From the NCBI GenBank assembly GCA_947095535.1, contig OX352773.1:166172438-166236437 (forward strand): a stretch of 64,000 bases of DNA, read 5' to 3'. The notes beneath the pieces were generated by a model. The model had not been told where the DNA came from and did not search any database. It was given only the letters and a program-made list of their open reading frames with translations. Made by a program: the position numbers and the translations under genes. Each line of letters starts with the position of its first letter. The first letter of the stretch is position 1. Of the stretch, positions 45,986 to 58,743 are shown in pieces. The stretch comes from Poecilobothrus nobilitatus. Taxonomy: Eukaryota; Arthropoda; Insecta; Diptera; Dolichopodidae.

Positions 45986-48900
45986 TCATATGAAAATAAA
46001 TAATACAACTAGCTATATACGAAAATAATATAAGAAAGTTGCAGAACTATTTTTTTTTGTCAAGAGCCTAATAATATTTTTTGGTTTCTCTTGAATCTTT
46101 AAATAAGTAATTTTAGATAGGTTGTGTAAGTTTCATTTTCGGAAATAATTCCAGAAAAATTTTCTAACAACCAAAAGATTCATAAATAATATCGACTACA
46201 ATATTGATACCAAATTATTATATGAAATAAATAATTAAATCTTTACATTGATTTTCATTTAATATGCTGGAAAATTAAAATGAAGTTAAAGCTCAAACAA
46301 TGAAATATTTACAAGATATGAACAATGAAAATATTTTATAGTGTCAATATTTTCAACATATTCTATCCTAGCTATCCACTACCTGTCATTAAAGTTACAA
46401 AAGTCATTTAATACTAAGATTTATTATTATGTATTTTAAAACGTTTATTCATATTTTTTGCAACTGCGTCAAATTTACCTTACAATTCGATAATTTGAAC
46501 AAGTCGACATTAAACATATGGCAAATAAAGTACACCCTCGGTCGAAAAAGAATTACATATGATTTTTTGTTGAACTTCATCTTTGTTAAAAAATTGATTT
46601 AGACTACTGAGATTTCATGACTAATTTGTTGTAATATACAAATTTTCTAGAAACACAGCAACTTCTATTCTTCCAAAATTTCAAAATTAAAATAACCGAC
46701 TCATTTAGTTATACATTTATTCTACGTTTTTTATACTGTTATACAGTATCTGACTTTGATATTATTATACTTTTATAAAATTATAAAGAAAAGTCAGAGT
46801 ATTTCTACTCACTTTTTAAACTAACAAAACATTATATAAAATATTTCATAAATTTTATCTTCACTCTATAAATTAACATTTTTAATTTCATAAATCTTTT
46901 CATCTTTCTTCTTCTTTTTTTTTCTCTTTTTATCAATATAGAAGTTTGTGTCCATCGTTGCTAAAATGGCATTTACATTAAAAGTTACATTATGACGATA
47001 AATTTTTTTTTTTGTTGGCTGTTGCTATTTTTTTTTTTTTTTTTGTTTTTCCTTTCCTCGTTATTTTATTTTGTTTGTTTTTTGTCTTTTATGGCTCTAA
47101 ATTTGGTTCATTCGATTTATAGCTGTCAACATTAAAGCTATAATGCAAAATTAATGTTTATTGATTTTGACAATTTTTTTTACGTTTTTGTACTTTATAA
47201 AAAAAAAAAAAAACGAAAAATAAAAATACAAGAAGTTCTTTCTCAAAAAATATTTATCATCATGTAAATCTTATGAATTGTATGTTGTTGCCAACCATAT
47301 TTTTTTATATAAGGTTTGATTTAATATCTATCCTCTGAATTCCGAATTATTAAAATGTAGGTGTAGCAGTTAGAGTAAAAAGTGAAATTAATAATTAAAA
47401 CATGTAAAGCTCATTTGTGGCAATGTAATAACAATCAAAATTTTAAAGCGGAACAATGAGATTAGAAAAGAAGAGAAGCCGATAGCTTTGACAGCTAATT
47501 GTTTATTGTGAATTATAATTTAAATTGTAGTTAATAAAAAAAAAATTAAAAATAATACAATACATAGTTTAAAAAGCACTAACCTGTCACTATTGACTTT
47601 TAAAAATTCAATATTTATATCAAACAATGCTCCAGTGTCTCTTATAAACAGCTAAAGATGCTATAAGCAATATTGGGTGACTAACTAAACTTTTATAAAT
47701 AAAAGTTTGAAATCTTAAAAGAAATAATAAAAAAAAAAAAAAACAATTTCCATCATACTTAATTTTATGTTGATTTTTTTCTATGATGCATTTATTACGG
47801 TATGCGTTATATATGCATGCATCATATAATACATTTGAGAACAGAATTTTTTTTTCTTTTTTAAATTTAATAATATTAAATTTTCACTAATTTTCTCCGA
47901 CGAAAAAAAAAAAAACAAAATTGAAAGAATAGAACGAAAAAGATAGAAAATATTAGAGGTAGATAGTTAAAAAAATATTTTCAGTGATTTTTTTTTTTTT
48001 TTTTTGCTTTTCTTTTCTCTCATAAAAGTTTTGATAGAGAAAATTAAAAAAAAAAAAAACCATTTCTTTTTTTTATAAGTTAAAAAGTTTAAGTTAATAG
48101 CCTGTGAAACAAAATAAAAAAAATATATATATATAAAATATAAATAATGTTATAGTGGGAAAAGTTTTCTAAGTGTATTAATTAGTTTTTTTAAATGGAA
48201 AAGTTTTATTTTCTATCCCTGCTATTTACTCGACTTTTCCAATATTTTGGGTTCTTTTTCGGTATCGGTATCTTTAATATTTCTATAGAAAAAAAAAACT
48301 TGATTTTAGTATAATAATATTTAAAGTTTCAAAAAGTGAATAAATATTATATTTATTTTTAATAAGGAGAAAGGATTTTAGTTAAAAAATAGAAAAAGGC
48401 AGATAGAAAAAGACACAAGATAGTATGAAGTAGTATAGGCATATTAGAATGCAGTAAGATAGTAAAGGCATCTATTTTAAGCAAAAATTGTTAAAATATT
48501 TTAGATAGAATTGCGAGTACTTCTATGCATTAAAACTTATTTTTTGTTCAAAAATGAAACACATGTAAAAATATATACCTAATATTATATCTTTAATTTT
48601 TTTTATCTTAGCTTAACCAAATATGTAAAGGTGTTTAAAAATAACGTATAATCAATTTTAGGCTCCTGACAGCTCTTAAAAAAGAAGGAAGTTCTAAAAA
48701 TTTTCCTGACGTTACGATTTTCCTATTTTCAAGGTTCTGATTATAAATCTTCCAAAAATACGAAGAAACTAAAGGAACTAATAAAGTAAAAAAAAATGTG
48801 TTAACATCTTTAAATCTTTAATGAAAAACTTAGATTATTAATGAAAAACCATCCTTTAAGCCTGATTGTCTATAAAAATATAGAGAGAAAACACTTTTAC

Positions 48901-49103
48901 AGTCATTTCTTTGTTATATTCATTCAAAAACTCTACTATATATTTTGTCTTCAATTTAATGGAAAAATTTTCAAAATTTTCAAAATTTTGATGAAAATCT
49001 TTGGTTAAATATTTTCTAAAGACTACTTTTATTTTTTGTTTTTTGTTATTTTTTTATTTTATTGCATTTTTATAATACATATTATATTTTATTTCAATTA
49101 CAG
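45986..49103. other. AT-rich noncoding stretch, probably intron upstream of the exon
   Basis: Poly-A/poly-T-rich, no second exon recognised. The last ~20 bases before 49,104 form a splice acceptor (TTTTATTTCAATTACAG). Confidence 0.6.
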
Positions 49104-49252
49104 AAAGAATTATTCCTACCAAAATCTGAAACAGTTTCACCACAACACGGCGAACAAAGAAAATTTCCAGCAACTGCGCCACCATCAATGAAAACGAAGT
49201 GGCTAAAAGCTTTTAAAAGCCTAAAGCCGGCTGGTTCAGCGCAACCGGAAAG
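49104..49252 (+). CDS. Internal coding exon of an unidentified host gene
   Basis: 149 bp of clearly less AT-rich sequence bounded by a good acceptor (TTTCAATTACAG, AG at 49,102-49,103) and a good donor (AAAG/GTAAAT, GT at 49,253-49,254). It reads in one open frame, entering in phase 0 and leaving with two bases of a codon. The product is 49 residues: a Pro/Ser/Gln-rich linker, then a basic amphipathic block MKTKWLKAFKSLKP (about residues 29-42), then a short Pro/Ala-rich end. Codon third positions vary more than in the flanks. No domain recognised; it looks like a linker segment of a larger signalling or scaffold-type protein, which is only an impression. Its host gene must have other exons outside the window or unrecognised within it. 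Confidence 0.65.
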
Positions 49253-50754
49253 GTAAATTTAATTTTATTTTTATTTTATTTTCTTTTTTTGTTCCTTTTA
49301 AACTTTAATTTATATTAAGGATTTTTTTTTAACTAGGTTTTTTTAACACCGTTGGTTCGTTAATCATTTTTCTATAGAGGTTTAAAAGGAATTTATAATT
49401 TGCAGAAAGTACTATTACCTATTAATCCTTTAAATTTTATGGTATTCGAAAAAAATTCAATTAGTTTTGCATTATACTTAAAATGATTTTAGATGATTTT
49501 GATTTAAAACTTTGATTTTCGATGATGAATTAAATGTTTAAATTCACTCCATTAACTCTGCTCTATGATGAAAATATCTCATGGAATTTTGTAAAATAAA
49601 AAATTGGAGTATAATATGTATTAGAATGAATAAGTTTAATTTGTTTGAAAGCTAAAGAAATCAAAGCTTCCGAAATTATAAACGAGATAAGTCATTCTGT
49701 GATGCCTTCAGCTTTCCGATATCAAAATCACAGTCAAGTGAAAAAATATAGTACTATTGCAAATTAATTTTTTCTTCCTTAATAATTTGACTATAAGAAT
49801 TAGATACCAATATATAATTTTTCGATGGAAAAGAACTTCGAAAAGAACTTTGATAAAATTTTATTTTATGTATAGGTTTAAAATTTTTATGTTTTACAAC
49901 AACAATATTTTTTTGGTTTAAGGTTCAACGATCATTAGACACATTAAAATCAAACAAGCACAAATTAATTATTTATATACACTTAACATAAAATGGTTTG
50001 GTGGAGTTTTATACAAAATTTTTAATTTAAATAAATTTAGATAAAATTTTTTTCAAAGTCATTACAAATAATGTTGGATAAGCAGTTTGTATCATCTAAA
50101 ATAGGACAATATTTACCAATTTATTCCGCAAGGTTTCACAAATGTCTAATTCTAATCATTTATAAAATATGTACTTTAATGTTTTCTTCATATTATATTT
50201 GTCTCAAAATAGCTTCCATTTTCTTTATCGTTGAGAGCTTTGAAAACTTTTCTTATTAATCATTTTATTGTTTATAGAGTTTAATCTTATCTTCTTGGCA
50301 TTTGGATCATTCCATTTCTTAAATTTTAATGACGAAAACATTATTCCACTTTTAAATTTCCAGTTTCATGTGGTTGAACGCTATATTTTTCACATTCACA
50401 ATCGGTTACTATATATAAATATGTTAGTACAAATCTCTTAATAATTTTTCATTGTACGTAACTAAATTAAACCGTAAAAAATAAAATATATGCAAAATTA
50501 ACTGACTTCATAAAAAATACGGTTATTTAATCGAATTTTCGATCGCCATTTCGAAATTTTTTATATTTCCGGTACCTTTTGAAAGTTTTAAATATCTCTA
50601 TACATAATAAGTTTCTTACTGAATTTTAATATTCTCCTTCACCAGATGTCCACAATCCCCAATAAAATCTCTGATATTTGAAAGTTTGTCAGAGAAAGGT
50701 GACTCAAACCAATCCATAAGAACCTATTATCACCTCGGTTTTTCTTTTTGTTAT
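49253..50754. other. AT-rich stretch, probably intron downstream of the exon
   Basis: Starts with the donor GTAAAT. No further exon recognised. The 62-codon frame at 50,071-50,259 lacks splice context and looks accidental. Confidence 0.6.
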
Positions 50755-50892
50755 TGCCCTCGCCACATAAATTTAACAAGGAAATGACACAAATTACTTA
50801 AGCTTTTCTTCAAGTTGTGGCTGTAAATGTCGTAAGGGAGTCTAGTTAATATATTTCAGACACTCTTAGCTACTAGGTCATTGAAACCTCTT
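50755..50892 (-). mobile_element. SINE A, internally deleted copy
   Basis: In reverse: a head GAGGTTTCAATGACCTAGTA, then directly CTCCCTTACGACATTTACAG and a GTGTCATTTCCTTG / TTTATGTGGCGAGG tail. The B-box region between is lost or unrecognisable. Confidence 0.7.
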
Positions 50893-51206
50893 GTCCTATT
50901 CTATTTTTCCAGTTTAGTTGTGAACAAGTAATTACAATTTATTGTTTAATGTGTGTTCAAATAAATAATCAATAATTTAATCTATATAATCAATAATTTA
51001 ATAATCAATAATATCAAATAATAATAATTTACAAGGGATTTCCAAAATTTTTAAAGTTCTCCAATTTACTTGTTGGATGTCTTTTTTTATACCCAGATTA
51101 AGAACTCACATTAAGAATTCACTAAAAAACTCGAATAATCATTCTATTCACCACAATTTGAATTACTTTCTATTAAAAAATATTAAATGTATGCATTGTG
51201 TTGCAT
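50893..51206. other. AT-rich noncoding stretch
   Basis: Short AATAATCAATAATTTA-type repeats near 50,963-51,020. Nothing else. Confidence 0.6.
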
Positions 51207-51618
51207 CTTTCTTTTCTTTTTTCCTTGCCACTCCAATCAGGAGTATAGGGCATCCACTAATCATATATTATTCATATTTGACTAAGCTTCAGTTTCGTGA
51301 ATCATTAATTTCACTAAGCCGTTGATTACTCGGCTGTAGCTATTGTACAAGAAAGACGTTTCTTTTAATTCTACGCCATCTATTATCTTATAAAAGAATT
51401 ATGGTTTATTATTATTTTATTATATAGCTTATGATATTTTATTATAATTTATATGACATATATACTTATTTTAAATTTAATTATATTCTACTAATTATTT
51501 ATTATAAGAAAAATCTATATTATTTTTTATTAATCTATATGACCCAGCTCTGGCGTTTGAACCCGAGACCTTTCGTATGAAAGTCCGGTGTCTTAATCAC
51601 TACACCATTAACTGGATC
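51207..51618 (-). mobile_element. SINE B, full-length copy
   Basis: Tail at left (CCTTGCCACTCCAATCAGGA, ATAGGGCATCCAC, TTTCACTAAGCCGTTGATTA, CGCCATCTATTATCTTATA), tRNA-like head at right. In reverse the head has TGGTGTAGTGATTAAG (A box) and GGTCTCGGGTTCAAACGC (B box). A clean pair of polymerase III boxes makes this the best reference copy. The minus frame at 51,535-51,762 crosses it and is not a gene. Confidence 0.8.
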
Positions 51619-52784
51619 ATATCGTGTTGCATATACAATATATAATTCTCTAAATTTATGTAGGTAAAATGTACATAGTTTTATATGTGTATGTTCCCTA
51701 GGTATATGAAAAATTAAAAATCTTAATTCTTTTAGTTGAATTTTAGCCATAAAATAAGCCATAATAATTCAGCAACAAGTTTTTCATATTATTTGCATAT
51801 TGTTTTTTATTTAAATTTTTTTTTCCATTTAAAAAAAACTATAAAATATGATATAATGATTATTTATTTGAACACTTGTATTAAGTGTCCAATCTACTTG
51901 TATATTTTATGCCAACATTTTGCTTGAATATAAATTTGAAACCCCTATCTATAATATTACAATAAAGTTTTATTCTAGTATCAATATTAAAATAATTTTA
52001 AAAGGAAAGAATAACAAAAAAAAAAAAAACAGCAAAGTATATTAAGATTGGCATAATTGCATTTTTGTCTACATATTGTCATTATTAGAAAAGTATGTAC
52101 CCTACTACTCAATTCAAAATAAATCAACAAAACAAGATGTTCATCTTGTTTTCTATTTTAATACACTGGAGTGGGGTGTTCTTTTTTTACTAAAATAAAA
52201 TAATAGGAAAATAAAAAGAAAAAAAAAAATAATTTCCTTAGTAGACAACACAAAAAAAAGACAAAAAACTAAAAAGGGCAACAAATTAAAGAACAGTCTT
52301 GGATAAAAATTAAAAAGAAATATTTATAAAAAATAAAAATAGCACCTTAACCTGTTTTAAAAGTTTTTTATTTTCCAAAAAAAAGAAATCAATAAAAAAG
52401 TATTGTTCTGGTGTTTGGTAAATTTGGCCAATTTAGGCAATTGCAATTAAAATCTCATAACTTCCTTTAGCCTTCTTAACTTTAATGAGTTAACTCTCGA
52501 TGAATACGAAAACGCGCTATACATCTCAAATGTGATTCTTTTTCAATAATAATCTTTAAAATATTTTAATTTATTTCCTTTAATATTCCAAATCTTCCTT
52601 CTTTTCATTGACATATTGTTTGAATTAAGACATCATAAACTGTCGCAATGAATTCCAGACCAGAGTAACTTTAAGTACTAGAAATCTGAAATCTTAGAAA
52701 TCGGTACTTGAAAGAGGACAAGATGTAATGGGCCACTGACTGTCAAAATTCTTTATTAATTTAAAATTTTTTTTATAAAAATGA
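51619..52784. other. AT-rich noncoding stretch
   Basis: No gene recognised. Contains poly-A near 52,017-52,029. The right end may grade into the family C copy. Confidence 0.55.
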
Positions 52785-53790
52785 ATTTAACGATAGATTA
52801 ACTTTCCACGTAATTTAATCATTTTTTAGAAAATTTAAGATATCTGAATTAACTAAGTATCGAGATAATTTATGTGAACCTTTGTTTTCTATCACAGCTA
52901 CTCGAACCAATTACCCCACTACAACCAAATTTCACAAAATTTCGTTTTTTACTAAATTTCTGATTTTGACTCAATTAGTGCCAAGATATATTTATGTAAA
53001 TTTTCGATTTGTATGACAGCTACTCGAATCTGCTGCTCTAGACCAACCTTATAGAAGTTGTTGGTATGCAATATGACTTTCTTTTTTTTTTTTTAGTAAA
53101 TTTAAGATACCTAACTTCAATAGATACTGAGTTATTTTTATATATGTAAATAAAGAAGTTGTATGGCTCCTACTCGAACAAGTTGAAATGATCAAAAATG
53201 CAAGATCATAGCTCCTTTATTTCTTGAGTTAGAGGGCGGACAGACTACATGGCTAAATTCAATAAGAATTCGATCATCGAACAAGAATATTGTATAATTT
53301 ACCATATCCATAGACCATATCATTTCTTTTACGGTATCACAAATTTTTTTTTTTTCTTTACGAGGGACGGTGGAAAGCATCAAAAGTCACTCAAAGAAAC
53401 TGCACGAGGTTCCTCTGAGTAGTGTTTGACTCTAGCCAACCAAAATCACCCCCTTTAAAACTAAACTTTAGGATGGCTTCTTTAATACATAATAATGTAC
53501 AGCTTGGTTTTGGGGAAAAGGATGACAGAAGGATATCTTGGGAAATTGGATTTAGGATAATTGAAATTATGGAGGATGAAGGGAAATATTTGAATAGTTA
53601 TTTTGAAGAAGGATGTTAATATTCTTCTTGAATTTCGTTATATCGTACATAAATGAATTACCAACTTTTAGGAACACATGTGCAGGCATTAGGATCCATA
53701 AACGCGACGCGCGTTTAACAAATAACAAACGAATTTCCGAATTTAATGGCGAATTTATTATACCCAGATAATGGCGTTCGTACACGTATA
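52785..53790 (-). mobile_element. Family C copy interrupted by ~450 bp of other sequence
   Basis: In reverse the right end at 53,755-53,790 gives the family start (TATACGTGTACGAACGCC...GGGTATAATAAATTCGCC). The motif GATCGAATTCTTATTGAATT (near 53,255-53,275) and three TTCGAGTAGCTGTCATACAA-type modules follow (near 53,180, 53,020 and 52,900). In the copy at 30,080 the start and the GAATCGAATTCTGAG motif are ~110 bp apart; here ~500 bp, so 53,290-53,745 is foreign to the family. Confidence 0.6.
53290..53745. other. Less AT-rich insertion within the family C copy
   Basis: The plus strand has an ATG-started 48-codon frame at 53,473-53,619 that is acidic and varied in composition (MASLIHNNVQLGFGEKDDRR at its start, ends ...EEGC), unlike the low-complexity frames elsewhere. 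To its right is a perfect stem AAACGCG (53,700-53,706) / CGCGTTT (53,710-53,716). No domain recognised and no clear insertion boundaries. Confidence 0.35.
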
Positions 53791-55330
53791 AAAATTTTCT
53801 TAATTAAAAAATACGAAGAAAAATATTAAAAAATATAAATCTTATACTCAGCATCCAGCAGTTTTAGTTGTGTTTTGGTTTTTAATGCTTCAACTCTTCA
53901 AAGTTAATCAAAGTGTACTTTGAGCTTCATACTACTAAAAATAAAACTGTTTTAAAGTTTTAAGCTAAATAAAAAGAACTCAAAGCTTCGCTTTAGAAGC
54001 TAATTAATATAAATTTTACTGCTTACAGCTGTTCTAATAATATTTCGTAATCATAAATTATTATCTTAATAGAATCTACAAGATCATTATAGACCCAATT
54101 TTACACCAACGACAAATTTAAAATTTCTCTACATTATATTCTAACACTTACTGTGCTATACAGATCCAATCTAAAAGTACCTTATTAACAACAATCTATT
54201 TAGTACAATAGAAGCTAATAAAAAAAGAATCCTTTTGCAATTTTATTCTTTTTGTTATTTATTGGTGTTTGTAGTTGGAATGCTTTCTTTTTACATTTTC
54301 ATTAGGTATTTCTTTTTTTTTTCACACCAACAACAACAAAAATATAGAAAGAACCATCACAAAAAAAAAAAAAAAATTACTATCATAACTCAAGATGTGC
54401 TTAAGTAGTATTAGATATTAAGAATATCGATAAGGTGTGAAAATAAGATAAACTTACACGTAGGTTGGAATATTCTGTCTTTTATTTTTCTTTTATTGTG
54501 AGGTAATGTTAAAAAACTTTTAACAAAATTTTTAGGGTGGGTAAATAAATGATAAAATACTAAAAAAAAAAACTTTTTACTATTATTATGTCTAATGCAA
54601 TAACAAAAAAGAAATAATAAAGAAAACAAAAATACAAAAAGGAAAAATATAAAACACTATTGAGAATTAAAGAAAATTTATGAGATAAAAAATTCTTTTT
54701 ATCCTGAGTACTCTGAAAAAAAGTTTAGTTTTAGTTAAAATTTGAAACAAAAAGGAACATTTTTTAAAAGTAAAAACAAATATTAGGAATATATTATAAA
54801 AAATAAATAAATATAAGACAAAAAAAAAAGTCAAACAGAAATATTATCACAAAAACTCTTTAAAAAGGTGATGATAACACCTTAAGGTAAAAACTTTAAC
54901 TTTATAGGTATTTAACACTAAATTGATTTTGATGAAGAACTTATAGATACATTTATTATTATAAACTTTTTTGATGAATATTAATAAATTATTCAAAAGA
55001 CAGTTAATAATTTCAATGAAATATTTATTAGCTTTTGCCTTAGAAAAGGTGCAGTAAAAATCTATGAATTTTAAATTTTATTTTTTTAAATGTTTAAGAA
55101 AAATGTTTTTATGTTCAAGAAACAAATAAAAAAAAAAAAAGTGATTTATGTTTTTGAAAAAATTATAGATTAATATTTTTAATATTACAAAATTTATTCA
55201 GTTTTAATAGAATCAAATAAAATATGAGCTTATCTTTTGTCGAATATTGATGTTGACAGACATTTTAACGTTCCATAATTAAAAAGACTATTATTTTACA
55301 TTTACAATAAATTTACGGACATCTTTCACA
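53791..55330. other. AT-rich noncoding stretch
   Basis: Poly-A/poly-T-rich, no gene or repeat recognised. Confidence 0.65.
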
Positions 55331-55334
55331 AGCC

Positions 55335-55865
55335 TGTATTTTATTTGACTAGATGTCTCTATGTATTTGTATTTTCATTTGTCTGCCTATCGTTTGAAAT
55401 CTGAATTTCTTTTGGGAGTATTTCATTTGATTCGATTTTTTTTTTTTCTGAAACATCAATTAACAAATTATTAAAAGTCTGATTTTAGAAACAAGTAGTA
55501 TGAAATCCCGTCTAATTAAAAATCTTTTATATACCTATATATATAAATATTCTGGAAAAAGTGTATAACGCTGATTTTAATTTGGGATTTCATTTTGGGT
55601 ATAACCCTGATTTAATTAACCAATTATATAATTTCCATGAGTTTTTTATACACATTGTAACACAAAAAAAAACACTTTAAACCCAATCAAATGAAATGCA
55701 GTCAAATAAAATATAGTCTAATGAAAACCTCAGTCAAGTAAAATACAGTTAAGTGATAATAGAGGCAAATGAAATACAGTTAAAAGATAATCTAGGCAAC
55801 TTACTAAAATACATTAAAAAAGACATTCCAGATGAATGAAATTCAAGCATATGACAGATTTTCTA
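55335..55865. mobile_element. Foldback-like element with tandem-repeat arms
   Basis: The left arm (55,335-55,435) carries TTTATTTGACT, TTTTCATTTGTCTG and TTTCATTTGATTCG. The right arm (55,680-55,860) carries the inverse as a tandem series of 15-20 bp: CAATCAAATGAAATGCAGTC, AAATAAAATATAGTC, AAGTAAAATACAG, AAATGAAATACAG. Between them lies a copy of the ~90-bp core module (55,540-55,640, AATATTCTGGAAAAAGTG). Arms built of short tandem repeats are typical of foldback transposons; the assignment is inference. Confidence 0.5.
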
Positions 55866-58743
55866 TATTTACATTATCGTACGCATATTTTACGTATATT
55901 ATCCCTAAAAGGGCTGAAACAAATCTTTTAGATTTGCTTTACACTAGGACATAGTGGTATTTTAGATGACAGCATAATTTATACGTAAAGAAATCTTAGA
56001 ATTCCACTGTTTACAACTGCAAATTATGGCTTCAAACAGTAGAAAATAAAATAACGAATCGTTTTTGTTTTATCAAAATTATCATGGATAACTTAAAAAA
56101 ATCAATTTATTTTCCAAAGACCAAACCTATAATTTCCACATTTTTGATTATTTTCAATAACAATCATAAAGATTAGAAGTAAATGCTTCCAACAATTGTC
56201 CTTACTTACATATGAATGTAATTTACAAAAGTAAACTGTCAAATTATTGAAAATTTATTAAGCCGGGAAAAATAACTAACTAATATTTTTTACTGACAAC
56301 CACTTTTATTTATTGATTTTAAAATTTATTCGTTACATTTTATTTAACTGAAAAGATTTTTTTTTTTTTAATAAAAACCACATTTGTGTTTATTCAAGTT
56401 TTTTTGCACTAGCCGCAAATTGATATAAGAGTGCTTAATTGTATTTTATAATACCACAATATTTATAGCATTTAAATTTATGTTAACTATGCGGTACACC
56501 AAATTAACATTTTTCAACATTTTATTAGAAAGAAGGAAAAATGTAAAAGTCAATAATATTAAAGTTACGTTAATATTAAATTTATAGCAAAATCTTAAAG
56601 TTACTTAAACTTTTTTTAAATTTAAAATTTGAAAATTTAAACATTCTTTAAAATTATTCAAATATTTTCTATTGGTTTTTTATTTTTCAGTGATTCATTC
56701 ACAATAAAGGTTAATTTTATAAAATTTTACCGAAAATTTAAACTTTTTTAGATTTTTGTATAACAATTTTATATTTCCAAAAATTAATATTTAATAAAAC
56801 TAACCTATGTATATAATTACGATATCTAAACTATTAGAATATGCTAGATAAATTTCATTACTTAAATTAACAAAAAAACATTAGATATAATCAATTAAAA
56901 TTTCAAATAAATTTAAAAGTTTATTTATAACAATATCGTTTCCATAAAGATTCCACATCATTTTAACTAAATTGAATAAACTATTTTAATTATTACAATA
57001 GATTCCACATACATTCCACATTCTGCTAATAAAAGTTTAACAAGAATATTATATTTATTCTTTCTATAAAATTTAATGAATCTATCTACATGATATTAAG
57101 AGGTAAAAATACAATTTCAAGGTAAACTCTACATAATATACGTTAGATTTACAATATAATATTATATATATATCATAAAAAATAATGTTATACAGGTGTA
57201 GAATTTTGTTTTTTTCTAGGTTCAATTGATTGTTTTTTTTTTTTTCTTTTTCTTCTTTAATAATTTTTATTATATTCCTTGTGGCTTTTGATATGGCCTT
57301 GTTGTAAACGTATAACATTTTTTGCAATATTATAAATAACAACAAAAACAATACAAAATATCAGCAACAATAATAATCATAAAAAAAAAAAACAACAACA
57401 ACAACATTGTTGTACAATAGACGATATTTAAAATATCTACTTTCAACTTCATATAGAATTCTTTTGTTTTTCGTCTGCATTAGTATGGAAATTTTTTTGT
57501 CTATCAAGTATCAAGGTCAAATGAGTTTTTCCTTCTATGCCTTCAAATCAAAAAATGTGAAAAAAAAACGTAAATAAAAAATATAAACAAACAGCAAACA
57601 GCAATAACAAAAATAAAAATTTTATATATTAAAATTAAAGGGCGCCAAATGGAACAAAAAAAAGATTTTAAATTCCTTTTACTTTCAACAAGAAGAATTT
57701 TAGCTTTTGATTTTTGAACAATAAAAACTACAACAAAAAATAACAGTTAAGAAAAAATATTTATGTCTAAGAATTATAGGATCTAAACAAAACAAAAACT
57801 GGAAATTTAAAATTATAAATAAATTAAGGATAGAGCTACTGTTTTTATTGTTTTAGGCCTTTAGAAGATTTTTAATAATTGTGCTGCATAAAAGATGCAG
57901 ACAAAATTTGTCAGATTAATATTCATTTTATGTACATTACATAATTTACAATACAATCACAATCACAGGTGTGTGATTTTTTTTAAAGAACTTAAGTGAA
58001 TTTTCTAAACTTTCTAAAGAGTTAAAGCTTTATACTCAGCTTTGTAAAAGCTTTATAAAAGCTTTATATTTTTGAACGGGGCTGTACTTTCAACAAAACC
58101 GTACTGAACCCACAAAGAATACAATAAGCGCTTGTTTCAAGTGTTTTCTGGGAGGTTTCGTGATTTTTTACTTTTTAAAGAAGAGCTATGGGGTTTTAAT
58201 TCGTGAAGACTATATATGTATATTTTCCAATCACTTGGTTTAAAAAATCTTGTTTATGGTTCTCAACAGTGATTTTTAAAGACTTCTAGTTAGTTATAAT
58301 TACATACTGTTCTTGTTTCCATAATTACATATAGTGCTTATACTTTTCTCTAAATTTTGGCGATTATTAGCGTTGATGCACACATATATAGACTTTTTGT
58401 AAAATCCCAGCTGCATGTTATGGAATAAAATGTATTCATCAGTTACTAATTCGAACATAGAGAACTTTTTTTTTTTTTTACTGAAACAGAATAGGAGTGA
58501 ACGTACAAAAAGAAAAATCATGTGTGTAGGATTACCAGAAAAAAAAATTATTCAAACCAAAAATTAAACAAAACGAAATATAAAATCTCTAAAATGAGGA
58601 ATTTACATAAAGGTCTTTGTTTTTTCTGTTGAAGTTTTTATTATTATAATTTAAATTTTTTGTTTTGAAAAATTGTTTGATAAAAAAGTAAAATAAAAAC
58701 TTTATATGATATTTACCTTTTTTTTTTTTAATTTTAGTAATTT
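55866..58743. other. AT-rich noncoding stretch
   Basis: Contains a short (AAC)n followed by ATTGTTGTACAAT (57,392-57,418). No gene recognised; the 89-codon minus frame at 57,082-57,351 is Lys/Ile/Asn-rich low-complexity and looks accidental. Confidence 0.6.

Noticed and set aside
45815..46003. A 62-codon ORF
   Set aside because: It spans a SINE B tRNA-like head and has no other coding signs.
57082..57351. An 89-residue minus-strand ORF
   Set aside because: Lys/Asn/Ile low-complexity composition from AT-rich DNA, no start context, domain or splice sites.
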